From CAWGYQ01 sp963817395 (GTDB lineage: Bacteria > Acidobacteriota > Vicinamibacteria > Vicinamibacterales > CAVPJW01), in the NCBI GenBank assembly GCA_963817395.1, contig CAWFOC010000008.1, positions 1 through 64,000 of the forward strand: DNA of 64,000 nucleotides, in the 5' to 3' direction. The notes beneath the pieces were generated by a model, which saw nothing but the letters and a program-made list of their open reading frames with translations, had not been told where the DNA came from and searched no databases. Of this stretch, positions 53,820 to 62,456 are shown in pieces. A program made the position numbers and the translations under genes. Positions within the stretch are counted from its first letter, which is position 1; each line of letters starts with the position of its first letter.

Positions 53820-55140
53820 TCAGGTCCCGGTCAGCGACAGCGCCTGATCCGCCTGCTCCGACAGCCGCACACCCAGCACGGCCGCCAGCGTCGGAGCGAT
53901 CCTGGTCATGCGGACGACACCAAGGTCTCCTCGTCCGTGGAAGGGACCGCCGTGCAGGATCAGCGAGGCGTGCAACTCCGGGCGATCCGGCGAAAAACCG
54001 TGGCCGCCTTTCGATTCCGACTTGCTGAGCAAGGCTCCGTGCCCGCTCGAGGAATAGAAGCCGTTTTGCATGTCGATCCCGAATGCCGCGCCCGGATGCG
54101 CCCCGGCCGCTTGCAACTGCGCGCTATCCCACACGGCTCGCACGCCGTGGGCTGGATCCGCCGCAAGCGTTTCGAGCAGCCCGACCAACCCGCGTGCGCA
54201 GCGCCTCGTTGGCCGGATCCTTCAGATACACGTAGCCCGATCCGCCTGAGGCATGAAAATACGCCTGCCAGTCGACAATGCGCCCGCGCGCATTGACGGT
54301 GAGCAACCCTTCTTTCTTGAAAAGCGCGTTCGGCTGGAGCATCTGTTCCAACGGCAGGAATCCGTGGTCGGAGACGATGGCCACGACCACGTGTTCGCCG
54401 GCGAACGAGGCAATCAATCTGTCGACGAGCGTATCGAGCCGCTCGATGGTTTCGAGCGACTTCGGGCTTCCCGGTCCCGTCTCGTGCTGCGCGTCGTCGA
54501 GATCGATGAGGTGGACGAGCAGGAGATTCGGCTTGTAGGTTGCGGCGACGAATGACGCGATCTCGACGGTGTTCTCGTCGGTGAACGGCCACGGCAGGCT
54601 CGCGCCGCGCCGCGTCTCCACGGCCTCGATCAGATTGGGCGTCGACAGCGAGCGGATGAGCGACAGGTTTTCGGGGTGTGACGATCGGATGTACTCCGGG
54701 AAGAGCAGGTCCGCCGGAGCACCGACCGTGGCGGGCCAGACGACCGATGCGGTGCGCAGCCCTCTGGCTCTGGCTGCTCCCAGCAGCGTGATCGTCTTGA
54801 TGTCGCGTGCGTACCAATACCACGCGCCGGCGGATCGGTCCTCAGGATCCACGAAGCGGTTGTCCACGATTCCGTGAATAGCGGGCGTGACGCCTGTGAT
54901 GAGCGTGGTGTGCGACGGAAAGGTCACCGTGGGCAGCACGCCGACGACTCCCCGTGCCCAGGCTCCCTCGCGCGCCAGCCGTCTGAGGGTGGGAATTTTC
55001 GCGGGCCCCGCGGCGGTGTACATGGCGGGCATCATGCCGTCGATCGAGATAACGAGCACGCGGGGAACAGACTGGGCGCCGATTCGGCCGAGCGCGAGCC
55101 CACCGATTAGCAGAGACGCAAGAAGGAGACGACGCATCAT
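53820..55140 (-). CDS. Alkaline phosphatase superfamily phosphodiesterase, one apparent frameshift
   Basis: An exported nucleotide pyrophosphatase/phosphodiesterase-type enzyme, about 440 codons. I start at the MM pair at 55140 (MMRRLLLASLLIGGLALG), a signal peptide; the frame's upstream residues are not convincing. Metal and nucleophile residues show in L-V-I-S-I-D-G-M, L-P-T-V-T-F-P-S-H-T-T (Thr nucleophile) and V-S-D-H-G-F. The frame breaks near 54185; the next frame continues V-G-L-L-E-T-L-A-A-D-P with a final F-S-P-D-R-P-E-L-H-A-S-L-I-L-H-G. One indel explains this. Substrate not inferable. Confidence 0.85.
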
Positions 55141-55194
55141 GCCGGGATTATCGCCGTCGCCTGTCTCGGCGGTGTGACCGAACTGTGACATTGC

Positions 55195-55587
55195 TCAGCA
55201 TCTCGATGCATCGTCAGCATCCCCAGACTGGATACGGTCCATCGGCTTCTCTGCGGGTCGATCTCCTATCCAGGCGCACACGAGAAGCCCGACGGCGACC
55301 GCCGCTCGTATGACATGGGGGCCGACGGCGTCCGGCGTCGCGGACAAGTGCACCGAGTTGTGGAGCGCCAAAGCTTGAAGAGCGAGCAGCGATCCGAGCG
55401 CCGCGGCAAGACCCCCCGGAATGCGCAGCCGGACGAGGCATCCAGAGATCACGAGCAACGCGCCCAGAACGACGAGCGCGCCGCCTGCCCAGGGCTCGAG
55501 CGAGGACGCCCCGATGAGGTGTCGAATGGCGACCCCAATCTCATGCACACCGTAGAGCACCATCCCGAGAGCCGCCATCGTCAACAC
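55195..55587 (-). CDS. Small membrane protein, unknown
   Basis: I start at the GTG at 55587, preceded by AGAGGT eight bases upstream; the frame reaches 55743 but the added residues overlap the divergent gene. The 130-residue protein has about four hydrophobic helices (A-A-L-G-M-V-L-Y-G-V-H, G-A-L-V-V-L-G-A-L-L-V-I, G-S-L-L-A-L-Q-A-L, and A-A-V-A-V-G-L-L-V-C). No family recognised. It sits directly after the phosphodiesterase gene is read out, and diverges from the hydrolase. Confidence 0.65.
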   Translation of the reverse strand: MLTMAALGMVLYGVHEIGVAIRHLIGASSLEPWAGGALVVLGALLVISGCLVRLRIPGGLAAALGSLLALQALALHNSVHLSATPDAVGPHVIRAAVAVGLLVCAWIGDRPAEKPMDRIQSGDADDASRC

Positions 55588-55623
55588 GTTACGTAACCTC
55601 TGCTGTGAAAGCCCTGTTGTATC

Positions 55624-56472
55624 ATGCCGGCTGTGCGCTCGCGCATCACGGTGGGCCGTCGGACTCTCAGCTATCTGGAAGCCGCTGGTGCGCAGGCGCC
55701 GGCACCGGCACCGGCCAAGCCGCAGGTGGCCGTCTTCCTTCACGGGTTTCCGCTCAACGCGGAAATGTGGATGCCGCAGCTGTCATCCGTACCCGACGGC
55801 TGGCGGTTCATCGCCCCTGATCTGCCAGGCTACGGCGAGACGGATCCGCTTCTGCCGCGCGCCGGGGCCCCGGCGGGAATCGACGACTATGCCGCGGACG
55901 TGATCGATCTGATGGACGCGCTCCACATCGATTCGGCCGTCATCGGCGGAATCTCGATGGGCGGCTACGTCACCTTTGCGATCCATCGCCGCGCGCCGAC
56001 GTATTTCCTGGGAATGGTACTGGCCAATACGCGGGCACAGGGGGATTCACCTGAAGGACGGGCCGGCAGGGCGAAGATGATCGAGCTGGTGTCCGCCGAC
56101 GGAGCATCAGGGGTGGCGCGCCAGATGTTGCCGAAGCTCGTCGGCGCCGATACCGCGCGCGAGCGTCCTGATGTCGTCAGGTCTGTCGAGGAGCTGATCC
56201 TCGCGGCACGTCCCGAGGCCATCGTCGCCGCGCTCCACGCGATGATGGGCCGGCCCGATTCCACCGGGGATCTCGTGCGAATCGCCTGCCCCACGCTCGT
56301 CATCTCCGGCGAGCAGGACGCGCTGATCCCGCCCGAAGAAAGCTACGTCCTGCAGCGAAAGGTTCTCTCCGCGCAGATCGAAGTGCTGCCGGGCGCAGGG
56401 CATCTTTCGAACATGGAGCAGCCCGAGGCGTTCAATCGGAGGCTGACACGGTTTCTCAGGGATTACGTGTGA
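55624..56472 (+). CDS. Alpha/beta hydrolase
   Basis: A 282-residue hydrolase of the alpha/beta fold. The oxyanion motif is F-L-H-G-F-P-L-N, the nucleophile elbow G-I-S-M-G-G, the acid Asp in S-G-E-Q-D-A-L-I-P, and the catalytic His in G-A-G-H-L-S-N-M-E-Q. The fold and motif order fit esterases and lactonases; the substrate is unknown. The stop overlaps the GTG start of the DUF547 gene (GTGA), so the two are coupled. Confidence 0.88.
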   Translation: MPAVRSRITVGRRTLSYLEAAGAQAPAPAPAKPQVAVFLHGFPLNAEMWMPQLSSVPDGWRFIAPDLPGYGETDPLLPRAGAPAGIDDYAADVIDLMDALHIDSAVIGGISMGGYVTFAIHRRAPTYFLGMVLANTRAQGDSPEGRAGRAKMIELVSADGASGVARQMLPKLVGADTARERPDVVRSVEELILAARPEAIVAALHAMMGRPDSTGDLVRIACPTLVISGEQDALIPPEESYVLQRKVLSAQIEVLPGAGHLSNMEQPEAFNRRLTRFLRDYV

Positions 56473-57350
56473 GGCACGGAAAGCGTCCCGTCTGGAGCGC
56501 TGCGGCGGGCGTGCTGTGCCTGCTGTTTGCAGGTGTGCCGACGCGCGCCGTCCAGGACCAGGAGCCGGAGGTCGCCGTCGACCCCATTCATGCGCGCCTT
56601 GACAGGATTCTCGACACCTACGTGCGTGACGGCCTGGTCTACTACCGCGCCCTGAAGGCTGAACGTCGCGTGCTGGACAACTACGTCGACGCCCTGGGTG
56701 GGGTGACGGCTTCGGCGTACGCGGAGTGGACTCCGGCCGCGCAGAAAACCTACTGGCTGAATGCGTACAACGCGTTCGTCCTGCAGACCGTCGTCAACGC
56801 CTACCCGATTAAAGGCACCGCCGCGGGCTATCCGGCGTCGAGCGTCCGGCAGATTCCCGGCGCCTTCGACCGCCTGCCGCATCGAGCGGGAGGGCGGACG
56901 GTGACGCTCGACGAGATTGAGAAGAGCATGCTGCCGGCGTTCGGCGATCCGCGGGTCTATCTCGCACTCGGCCGCGGTGCCGTCGGCGGCGGGAGACTGC
57001 TCAGCGAAGCCTATTCGAGTGAAAGGCTCGACGAACAACTCGGTGCCCTCGCCCGGGAATGCCTCACCCGACGCCACTGCCTGCAGCTCGATCAGGCGAC
57101 GAAAACTCTGAAGGTGACGCCCGTGATCGGGTGGCACGAGGCCGAGTTCAGCAAGGCGTACGGCTCGACCGACTCCCGGTTCTCGCGTCGCAGCCCCATC
57201 GAACGCGCGATTCTCACCTTTATCGAGCCGCACCTGCTGCCCTCCGAGGCCGAGCTCGTCCGGCAAAACGACCTTTCGATCGCATATCTCGATTTCGACT
57301 GGCGATTGAACGATCTGACGGGCGGTCGGGCCGACGTGGATCGCCGGTAG
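56469..57350 (+). CDS. DUF547 domain protein, exported
   Basis: A 293-residue protein beginning at a GTG that overlaps the hydrolase stop. The signal peptide ends near T-R-A-V. The DUF547 core shows the conserved W-L-N-A-Y-N-A-F-V-L and later G-W-H-E-A-E-F-S. The usual H-F-A-L-N-C-x-S-x-S-C-P motif is replaced by L-A-L-G-R-G-A-V-G-G-G-R, so its two cysteines are missing. The domain has no agreed function. Coupling to the hydrolase suggests a joint role outside the cytoplasm. Confidence 0.83.
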   Translation: MRHGKRPVWSAAAGVLCLLFAGVPTRAVQDQEPEVAVDPIHARLDRILDTYVRDGLVYYRALKAERRVLDNYVDALGGVTASAYAEWTPAAQKTYWLNAYNAFVLQTVVNAYPIKGTAAGYPASSVRQIPGAFDRLPHRAGGRTVTLDEIEKSMLPAFGDPRVYLALGRGAVGGGRLLSEAYSSERLDEQLGALARECLTRRHCLQLDQATKTLKVTPVIGWHEAEFSKAYGSTDSRFSRRSPIERAILTFIEPHLLPSEAELVRQNDLSIAYLDFDWRLNDLTGGRADVDRR

Positions 57351-57464
57351 TGGCGAACACTCGACGCGCCAGCCACCGGTGCGGGCTTGGGCGACGCGCC
57401 CTGGGAGCGTCGTCTGTCAGGCTCGCAACCGGAGAGCACGAACACGGGAGGGTGACGACGACCC

Positions 57465-58245
57465 ATGGACCTCGAGCTGGCGAACAAGGTGGCAATCATC
57501 ACGGGCAGCAGTCGAGGACTCGGACTGGCGAGTGCGCGGGCCCTCTTGGAGGAGGGCTGTCATGTGGTCATTTGTGCGCGTGGCGGCCTGCGGCTGACGA
57601 CGGCGGCCGACGAGCTGCGGCACGCAGCCGGGCCAGGCGCACGGGTTCACCCCGTGCAGGTGGACGTGACGACCGAGGAAGGGCTGCAGGAGCTTTTCGA
57701 CGAGGCGCTTTCGGCGTTCGGCGGTGTCGACGTGCTGGTCAACAACGTTGGCGCGGCGGGGGGCGCCGGGCTGCTCGACACCTCGGACGCCGAGTGGCAG
57801 GCGCGCCGTGGCAGCCACGCTGATGCCGGCCATCCGCGCCTCTCGTTTGGCCGTGCCGATCATGCGTCAGCGCGGGGGCGGCGTGATCCTGATGATCGCG
57901 TCGATTTTTGGCCGCGAAGCGGGCGGCCGCCTCACCTACAACGCCGTGAAGGCCGCCGAGATCAGCCTGGCGAAATCGCTCGCGCGCGAGCTGGCCGAGG
58001 ACAACATCAGGGTCAACAGCGTCGCGCCCGGATCGATTCTCTTTCCGGGCGGCTCATGGCACCGACGCCAGCAGGCCGACCCGGAAGGCATCGCCGACTT
58101 CGTCAAGCACGAGCTCCCGTTCGGACGATTCGGCCGGCCGGAAGAAGTGGGCGCCCTCGTCGCGTTTCTGGCCTCGCCGCGGGCCAGTTGGATCAGTGGC
58201 GCATGTGTAACCGTAGACGGTGGCCAGTCCCGCTCGCTGATCTGA
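57465..58245 (+). CDS. Short-chain dehydrogenase/reductase, one apparent frameshift
   Basis: NAD(P)-dependent oxidoreductase of about 260 residues, with GGGAGGG 12 bases upstream of the ATG. The coenzyme motif is T-G-S-S-R-G-L-G, followed by N-N-V-G. After D-T-S-D-A-E-W-Q-A near 57800 the frame turns to nonsense; the next frame resumes A-T-L-M-P-A-I-R-A-S-R and holds the catalytic S-x12-Y-x3-K (Ser in M-I-A-S-I-F-G, Tyr-Lys in T-Y-N-A-V-K), V-N-S-V-A-P-G and W-I-S-G-A. One indel near 57800-57812 explains this. Confidence 0.87.
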
Positions 58246-58471
58246 GCCGATGGTCCGCCAAGGACTTCCGTTGATTTGAGGGAGGATCGAGGGGAGCTGG
58301 TGGTTCGGTGGTGGTGCCGGCTCCGACGGCCAGGTGCCGCCGAACCCTGGGTTGTGCTGCACCGATGCGGATGGGCACGCCCTCCGCATTGTCGCTTTCG
58401 AAGCCTTCGTCGCCGATGTCCCGGGTGATGAGGAACCCACGCCGCCGTACGTGCGGCTCTGATACGTCCAT
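58193..58471 (-). CDS. Small unknown gene with its own promoter
   Basis: A 92-codon ORF with no recognised family. Support is from context: AGGGAGA about nine bases before the ATG at 58471 and a TTGACG/TACCAT promoter at 58527-58555. The N-terminal half (MDVSEPHVRRRGFLIT) is charged, then G-D-E-G-F-E-S-D-N-A-E-G; the second half is Pro/Arg-rich and overlaps the SDR 3' end, so an indel may have hidden the true C-terminus. No membrane helix or signal peptide is visible. It could be a short regulator, peptide precursor or a chance ORF; confidence is limited. Confidence 0.4.
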   Translation of the reverse strand: MDVSEPHVRRRGFLITRDIGDEGFESDNAEGVPIRIGAAQPRVRRHLAVGAGTTTEPPAPLDPPSNQRKSLADHRLRSASGTGHRLRLHMRH

Positions 58472-58526
58472 CTTCAAATCTCCCTTCCGCGATGTCGATC
58501 GAGGACGACGATCGAAATTAGACGAA

Positions 58527-58555
58527 ATGGTAGCAGTCGCGTCCACTCCCGTCAA
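58527..58555 (-). promoter_or_regulatory. Sigma-70 promoter for the small ORF
   Basis: On the minus strand TTGACG (58555-58550), 17-base spacer, TACCAT (58532-58527). The predicted start is near 58520, about 50 bases before the ATG at 58471. The region 58246-58609 has no other gene. Confidence 0.5.
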
Positions 58556-58609
58556 TGAAGTTGTCGTCCGCAAACGGTCAAAAGTGTAGAGCTGAGCCGG
58601 CGCTTCGCG

Positions 58610-60013
58610 TCAGGTGGTGCTGACTGGAGCGGTGCCACGTGCGCGATGGAAGAGCGCGTAGTAGACCGGCACGCCGGTCAGCACAGCGGCGAACACGATG
58701 CTCGTGAGGAGCGTGTCGGTCACGAGCGCGTTGATGATGAGCGCGAGGACGCCGAGCAGGTAGACGAATGGGACCACGGGATAGCCCGCGACGCGATAGG
58801 GACGAGCCAACTGCGGGCGATGAACGCGCAGCCGATAGATGCCCGCGACGCTCAGCGCGTAGAAGGGAAGCATCGCGCGGACGAACGCGTCCGTCAGCTG
58901 CTCGAAGGTGCCGGCCAGCACGAAGGCCACACCCAGCGCGGCCGCCAGCATGATGGCGCGGTGCGGCGTCTGATAGCGCGGGTGCACATCGGCCAGCCCG
59001 CGAAACAGCATCCCGTCGTCGGCCATCGCAAAGAAGATGCGGGGATTCACGAGCATCGTGCCGTTGAGTGACCCGAAGGTGGAGATCATCACCACGATCG
59101 ACACGAGGGCGACCCCGAGTTGACCGAAGATGAGCCCCATCGTGTCGGCGGCGATCAAGCGCGAGTCGGCCAGGCGCTCGAGGGGGTTGACGAAGAGGTA
59201 CGCCGCATTGGCCGACAGATAAATCACCAGAATGGCGACCGTGCCGAGAATGAGGGCACGCGGCAGCGTGCGCTGCGGATCCTTGACCTCGCCGCCCGCG
59301 AACGACAAGTCGGCGAAGCCGTCATACGCCCAGAGTACCGAGACCAGCGCCAGCCCGAATGCGCCGAACGTCACCGCTCCCGTTGCTGGCGCCGTGAAGT
59401 TGGCCACCGTGCCGCCGTGCTGGCCGCCGAAGAGAAACGCGACCAGGACAATGAATGCCAGGGCGCCGTACTTGGCCATCGTGGAGACGCCAACGAAGAG
59501 CGCCCCGAGACGGACGCCGAGAATGTTGACGAGACTTGCGAAAATGATGGCGCCCGCCGCCACGTAGTCGGCGGCGCGGTCATGCACGATTGGGTCGATG
59601 CCGATGGAGCGAAGCAGATACTCGCCGAAGACCGTGGAAATGCTTCCGACGGCCGCGGCCCGAATCAGGACGAGCTGCGCCCAGCCGAACAGGAAGGCCG
59701 GCAGCCGTCCCCAGCCCTCGCGGAGGTAGACGTAGAGGCCGCCCGTTTCCGGAAACGCGGCCGCCAGCTCGCCGATCGAGAGCGCGCCGCAGAGCGTGAT
59801 CGCGCCACCCACGATCCACACCAGGAGCATCATCGACGGGTCGGGCACGAGATCCGCGATACGCGCCGGCGTGCGAAAGATGCCGGAGCCGATCGTGATG
59901 CCGATCACGATGCCGATCGAGCTCCACAGCCCGAGCCGGCGAGGCAACCGGCCGGCCGCGGGTGTGGTACTGGCCGGAACCGAGGGCTGTGATCGCGGAG
60001 GCTCCGTGGACAT
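58610..60013 (-). CDS. APC superfamily amino acid permease
   Basis: A 467-residue transporter with about 12 membrane helices. The first helix shows G-I-V-I-G-I-T-I-G-S-G-I-F, followed by the G-A-L-S-I-G-E-L-A-A-A-F-P-E-T-G-G-L-Y-V-Y cytoplasmic stretch and, in helix 6, L-W-A-Y-D-G-F-A-D-L-S-F-A-G-G-E-V-K. A GAGGAG site precedes the ATG by four bases. It diverges from galT, so the two may share a control region of under 100 bases. Substrate unknown; it is only distantly like the 17570 permease. Confidence 0.88.
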   Translation of the reverse strand: MSTEPPRSQPSVPASTTPAAGRLPRRLGLWSSIGIVIGITIGSGIFRTPARIADLVPDPSMMLLVWIVGGAITLCGALSIGELAAAFPETGGLYVYLREGWGRLPAFLFGWAQLVLIRAAAVGSISTVFGEYLLRSIGIDPIVHDRAADYVAAGAIIFASLVNILGVRLGALFVGVSTMAKYGALAFIVLVAFLFGGQHGGTVANFTAPATGAVTFGAFGLALVSVLWAYDGFADLSFAGGEVKDPQRTLPRALILGTVAILVIYLSANAAYLFVNPLERLADSRLIAADTMGLIFGQLGVALVSIVVMISTFGSLNGTMLVNPRIFFAMADDGMLFRGLADVHPRYQTPHRAIMLAAALGVAFVLAGTFEQLTDAFVRAMLPFYALSVAGIYRLRVHRPQLARPYRVAGYPVVPFVYLLGVLALIINALVTDTLLTSIVFAAVLTGVPVYYALFHRARGTAPVSTT

Positions 60014-60106
60014 GCGGCTCCTCAGAGTATGATCGGTCGCTTTTCGGCGAAACGCGCGATACTGCGCGTCGAGCGCTCAGACTATAGCGCAACCATCCGC
60101 GCCCGG

Positions 60107-61192
60107 ATGCACAAACACCGCTCTGAGAAACCTGACGGACGGGAATTGCTGCTGTACGGCCGTCGTCCGGTGCGCATCACCGGGCCGTTGCCGGCGCTTC
60201 GGCGGGACGAGGTGTCGCCGTCACCCCACCTGCGATGGCACCCCCTCCGCGGCGAGTGGGTTGCGTACGCCACCGGGCGGCAGAACCGGACATTCCTGCC
60301 GCAGCCCGAGTACAACCCGCTGGCGCCGACGATCGACGCCGAGCACCCGACCGAGCTCCCCCAGGGCGACTACGACGTCGCGGTCTTCGAGAATCTCTTT
60401 CCGGCCCTTCGGCCCGATGCCGGGGATGCGCCGGAGGAAATCGTCGAAACGCGTCCGGGGGTCGGTGCATGTGAAGTCGTGGTCTACACACAAGACCCGG
60501 ACTCGTCGCTCGGGGCGTTGGCAGCCGACCACATCGAACTGATCCTCGAGGTCTGGGCCGATCGATACCGCGAGCTGGGCGCGAAAGAAGGTGTCGAGTA
60601 TGTCATGCCGTTCGAGAATCGCGGCGTCGAAGTGGGCGTGACGATTCAGCATCCTCATGGTCAGATCTTCGCGTACCCATTCGTGCCGCCCGTTGCGGCA
60701 AGGGAGCTCGAGCAGCAGCACGGCTATCTCCAGCGGCACGGGCGCGGGCTGCTCGCCAGTCTGATCGACGCCGAAGTTGCCGACGGACGCCGAATCGTCC
60801 ACGCCTCCGACGAAGTGGTGGCGTTCGTTCCGGTGTGCGCTCGGTACGCGTACGAGCTGTGGATTGCTCCGAGACGCGCATTCGCGTCGCTCGCCGAGCT
60901 CGATGACCGTTCGCGCGCGGCCTTCGCCCGCGCGCTGAAAGTGGTGCTGATGAAGCTCGATGCGCTCTGGCAGCGGCCGTTCCCGTACGTCATGGTCGTC
61001 CACCAGGCGCCGACCGATGCTCGTCCACATCCGGAAGCGCACGTCCACCTCGAGCTGTATCCCGCGTATCGCATGAGGAACCGACTGAAGTACCTCGCGG
61101 GCAGCGAGCTGGGCGCGGGCGTTTTCACGGCGGATACGGTTCCGGAAGAGAAAGCCGCCGAGCTCAGAGCGGTCGCGATCGACTTCGAGTAG
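60107..61192 (+). CDS. galT: Galactose-1-phosphate uridylyltransferase
   Basis: Leloir-pathway enzyme exchanging UMP between UDP-glucose and galactose 1-phosphate. The HPHGQ active-site motif with its nucleophilic His is present (V-T-I-Q-H-P-H-G-Q), along with F-E-N-R-G before it, V-V-H-Q-A-P and H-V-H-L-E-L-Y-P. The start is the ATG at 60107 (MHKHRSEK); the frame is open to 60029 with poor extra residues. The N-terminal zinc-binding C-x2-C of many GalT proteins is absent: the region reads Y-N-P-L-A-P. About 361 residues. galK follows after 110 bases. Confidence 0.92.
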   Translation: MHKHRSEKPDGRELLLYGRRPVRITGPLPALRRDEVSPSPHLRWHPLRGEWVAYATGRQNRTFLPQPEYNPLAPTIDAEHPTELPQGDYDVAVFENLFPALRPDAGDAPEEIVETRPGVGACEVVVYTQDPDSSLGALAADHIELILEVWADRYRELGAKEGVEYVMPFENRGVEVGVTIQHPHGQIFAYPFVPPVAARELEQQHGYLQRHGRGLLASLIDAEVADGRRIVHASDEVVAFVPVCARYAYELWIAPRRAFASLAELDDRSRAAFARALKVVLMKLDALWQRPFPYVMVVHQAPTDARPHPEAHVHLELYPAYRMRNRLKYLAGSELGAGVFTADTVPEEKAAELRAVAIDFE

Positions 61193-61302
61193 CGCCTGAA
61201 CCGTGCAGCGTCCATGAAACGCGACGCACACTGGCGTGTCAGGAGTCGAGTCGAAGGGCGCTCCAATGGCGCTCGAGGAACGCGCGCCACGGGTTCAGAC
61301 CG

Positions 61303-62406
61303 ATGCCTGACTTCATCGCCCTGTTCGATCGGCTGCCGGAGGTCCGCGCCGACGCACCAGGACGCGTGAATCTGATCGGTGAGCACACCGACTACAACGG
61401 CGGGTATGTGCTGCCGGTCGCGATCCCACAGCGAACCCGCGTCGAGCTGGCGTCATCCCCGTCGAATGACGTTCGTGCCTGGAGCTCGAACGCGGTCGAT
61501 CTGCGGCCGCTGGCGTACGAGCTTGGAGCCGAGCGTCCCGGGCGCGGATGGCTCGACTACGTTCAGGGCGTGAGCTGGGCGCTCGCGGCTGCCGGTCATG
61601 CGGCCCGGGGGTTCGACGTGCGCATCGAATCCGACGTCCCGCTCGGCAGCGGCCTTTCGTCGAGCGCCGCACTCGAAATGAGCCTGTTGCGCGCGCTCCG
61701 CTCGGCCTTCCAACTGCCGCTGGACGATGTGCAGCTGGCGCTCGTGGCCAGGCGCGGCGAGAACGATTTCGTGGGTGCACCGGTCGGCATCATGGACCCG
61801 ATCGCCGCGAGCCTCGCCGACGAGCGGACGGCGCTGTTCCTCGATACGCGGACTCTCGAGTACGAGCCCGTCCCACTCCCGGCTTCGGCCGGAATCGTCA
61901 TCCTCGACTCGAAGGTGACGCACCACAATGCCCAGGGCGGGTATCGGTCCCGGCGAGAGGAGTGCGTCCGCGCATCACGGCTGCTTGGCGTGGCGGCGCT
62001 CTGCGACCTGCCTGCCACCGCGCTCGATCGGGTCACACGGCTTCCCGCGCCGCTCGACCGCCGCGCTCGGCACGTGGTGACGGAACACGCGCGCGTGGTG
62101 GGCGCGGTTCACGCCCTGCGCGCCGGCGACCTCGTGTCGGCCGGCCACCTCTTCAACGGGTCGCACGTCTCGATGCGCGATGATTTCGAGGTATCCGTAC
62201 CCGAGGTCGACCAGCTCGTGGAACTGGCGTGTTCCGAGGAGGGGGTCTACGGCGCCCGTCTGACCGGCGGCGGATTTGGCGGTTCGGTGGTGCTGCTCGT
62301 GAGACGAGGAGACGAGAGGAAGATTGCCGGCCGTGTGACCACCCGTTATTTCGAGCGTACCGGAAGGTCGGCTGCCGTTCACCTGCCCTGGCCTTTCGCT
62401 GCCTGA
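61303..62406 (+). CDS. galK: Galactokinase
   Basis: GHMP kinase of 367 residues that phosphorylates galactose. The N-terminal galactose-binding signature is G-R-V-N-L-I-G-E-H-T-D-Y-N-G-G-Y; the ATP loop is P-L-G-S-G-L-S-S-S-A-A-L-E; the catalytic Asp lies in G-I-M-D-P; the C-terminal T-G-G-G-F-G-G motif closes the site. All key residues are in place. It lies 110 bases after galT in the same direction, presumably one operon, although the inverted repeat between them is unexplained. Confidence 0.94.
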   Translation: MPDFIALFDRLPEVRADAPGRVNLIGEHTDYNGGYVLPVAIPQRTRVELASSPSNDVRAWSSNAVDLRPLAYELGAERPGRGWLDYVQGVSWALAAAGHAARGFDVRIESDVPLGSGLSSSAALEMSLLRALRSAFQLPLDDVQLALVARRGENDFVGAPVGIMDPIAASLADERTALFLDTRTLEYEPVPLPASAGIVILDSKVTHHNAQGGYRSRREECVRASRLLGVAALCDLPATALDRVTRLPAPLDRRARHVVTEHARVVGAVHALRAGDLVSAGHLFNGSHVSMRDDFEVSVPEVDQLVELACSEEGVYGARLTGGGFGGSVVLLVRRGDERKIAGRVTTRYFERTGRSAAVHLPWPFAA

Positions 62407-62419
62407 TCGGTTTCGCCTC

Positions 62420-62448
62420 TTGATCGTCCCGTGGGGCGCTGTTAGGAT
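62420..62448 (+). promoter_or_regulatory. Promoter for the helicase, possibly leaderless
   Basis: TTGATC (62420-62425), 17-base spacer, TAGGAT (62443-62448). The predicted start at about 62455 coincides with the ATG at 62457, so the mRNA may have no leader. Confidence 0.45.
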
Positions 62449-62456
62449 GCCGGAGC

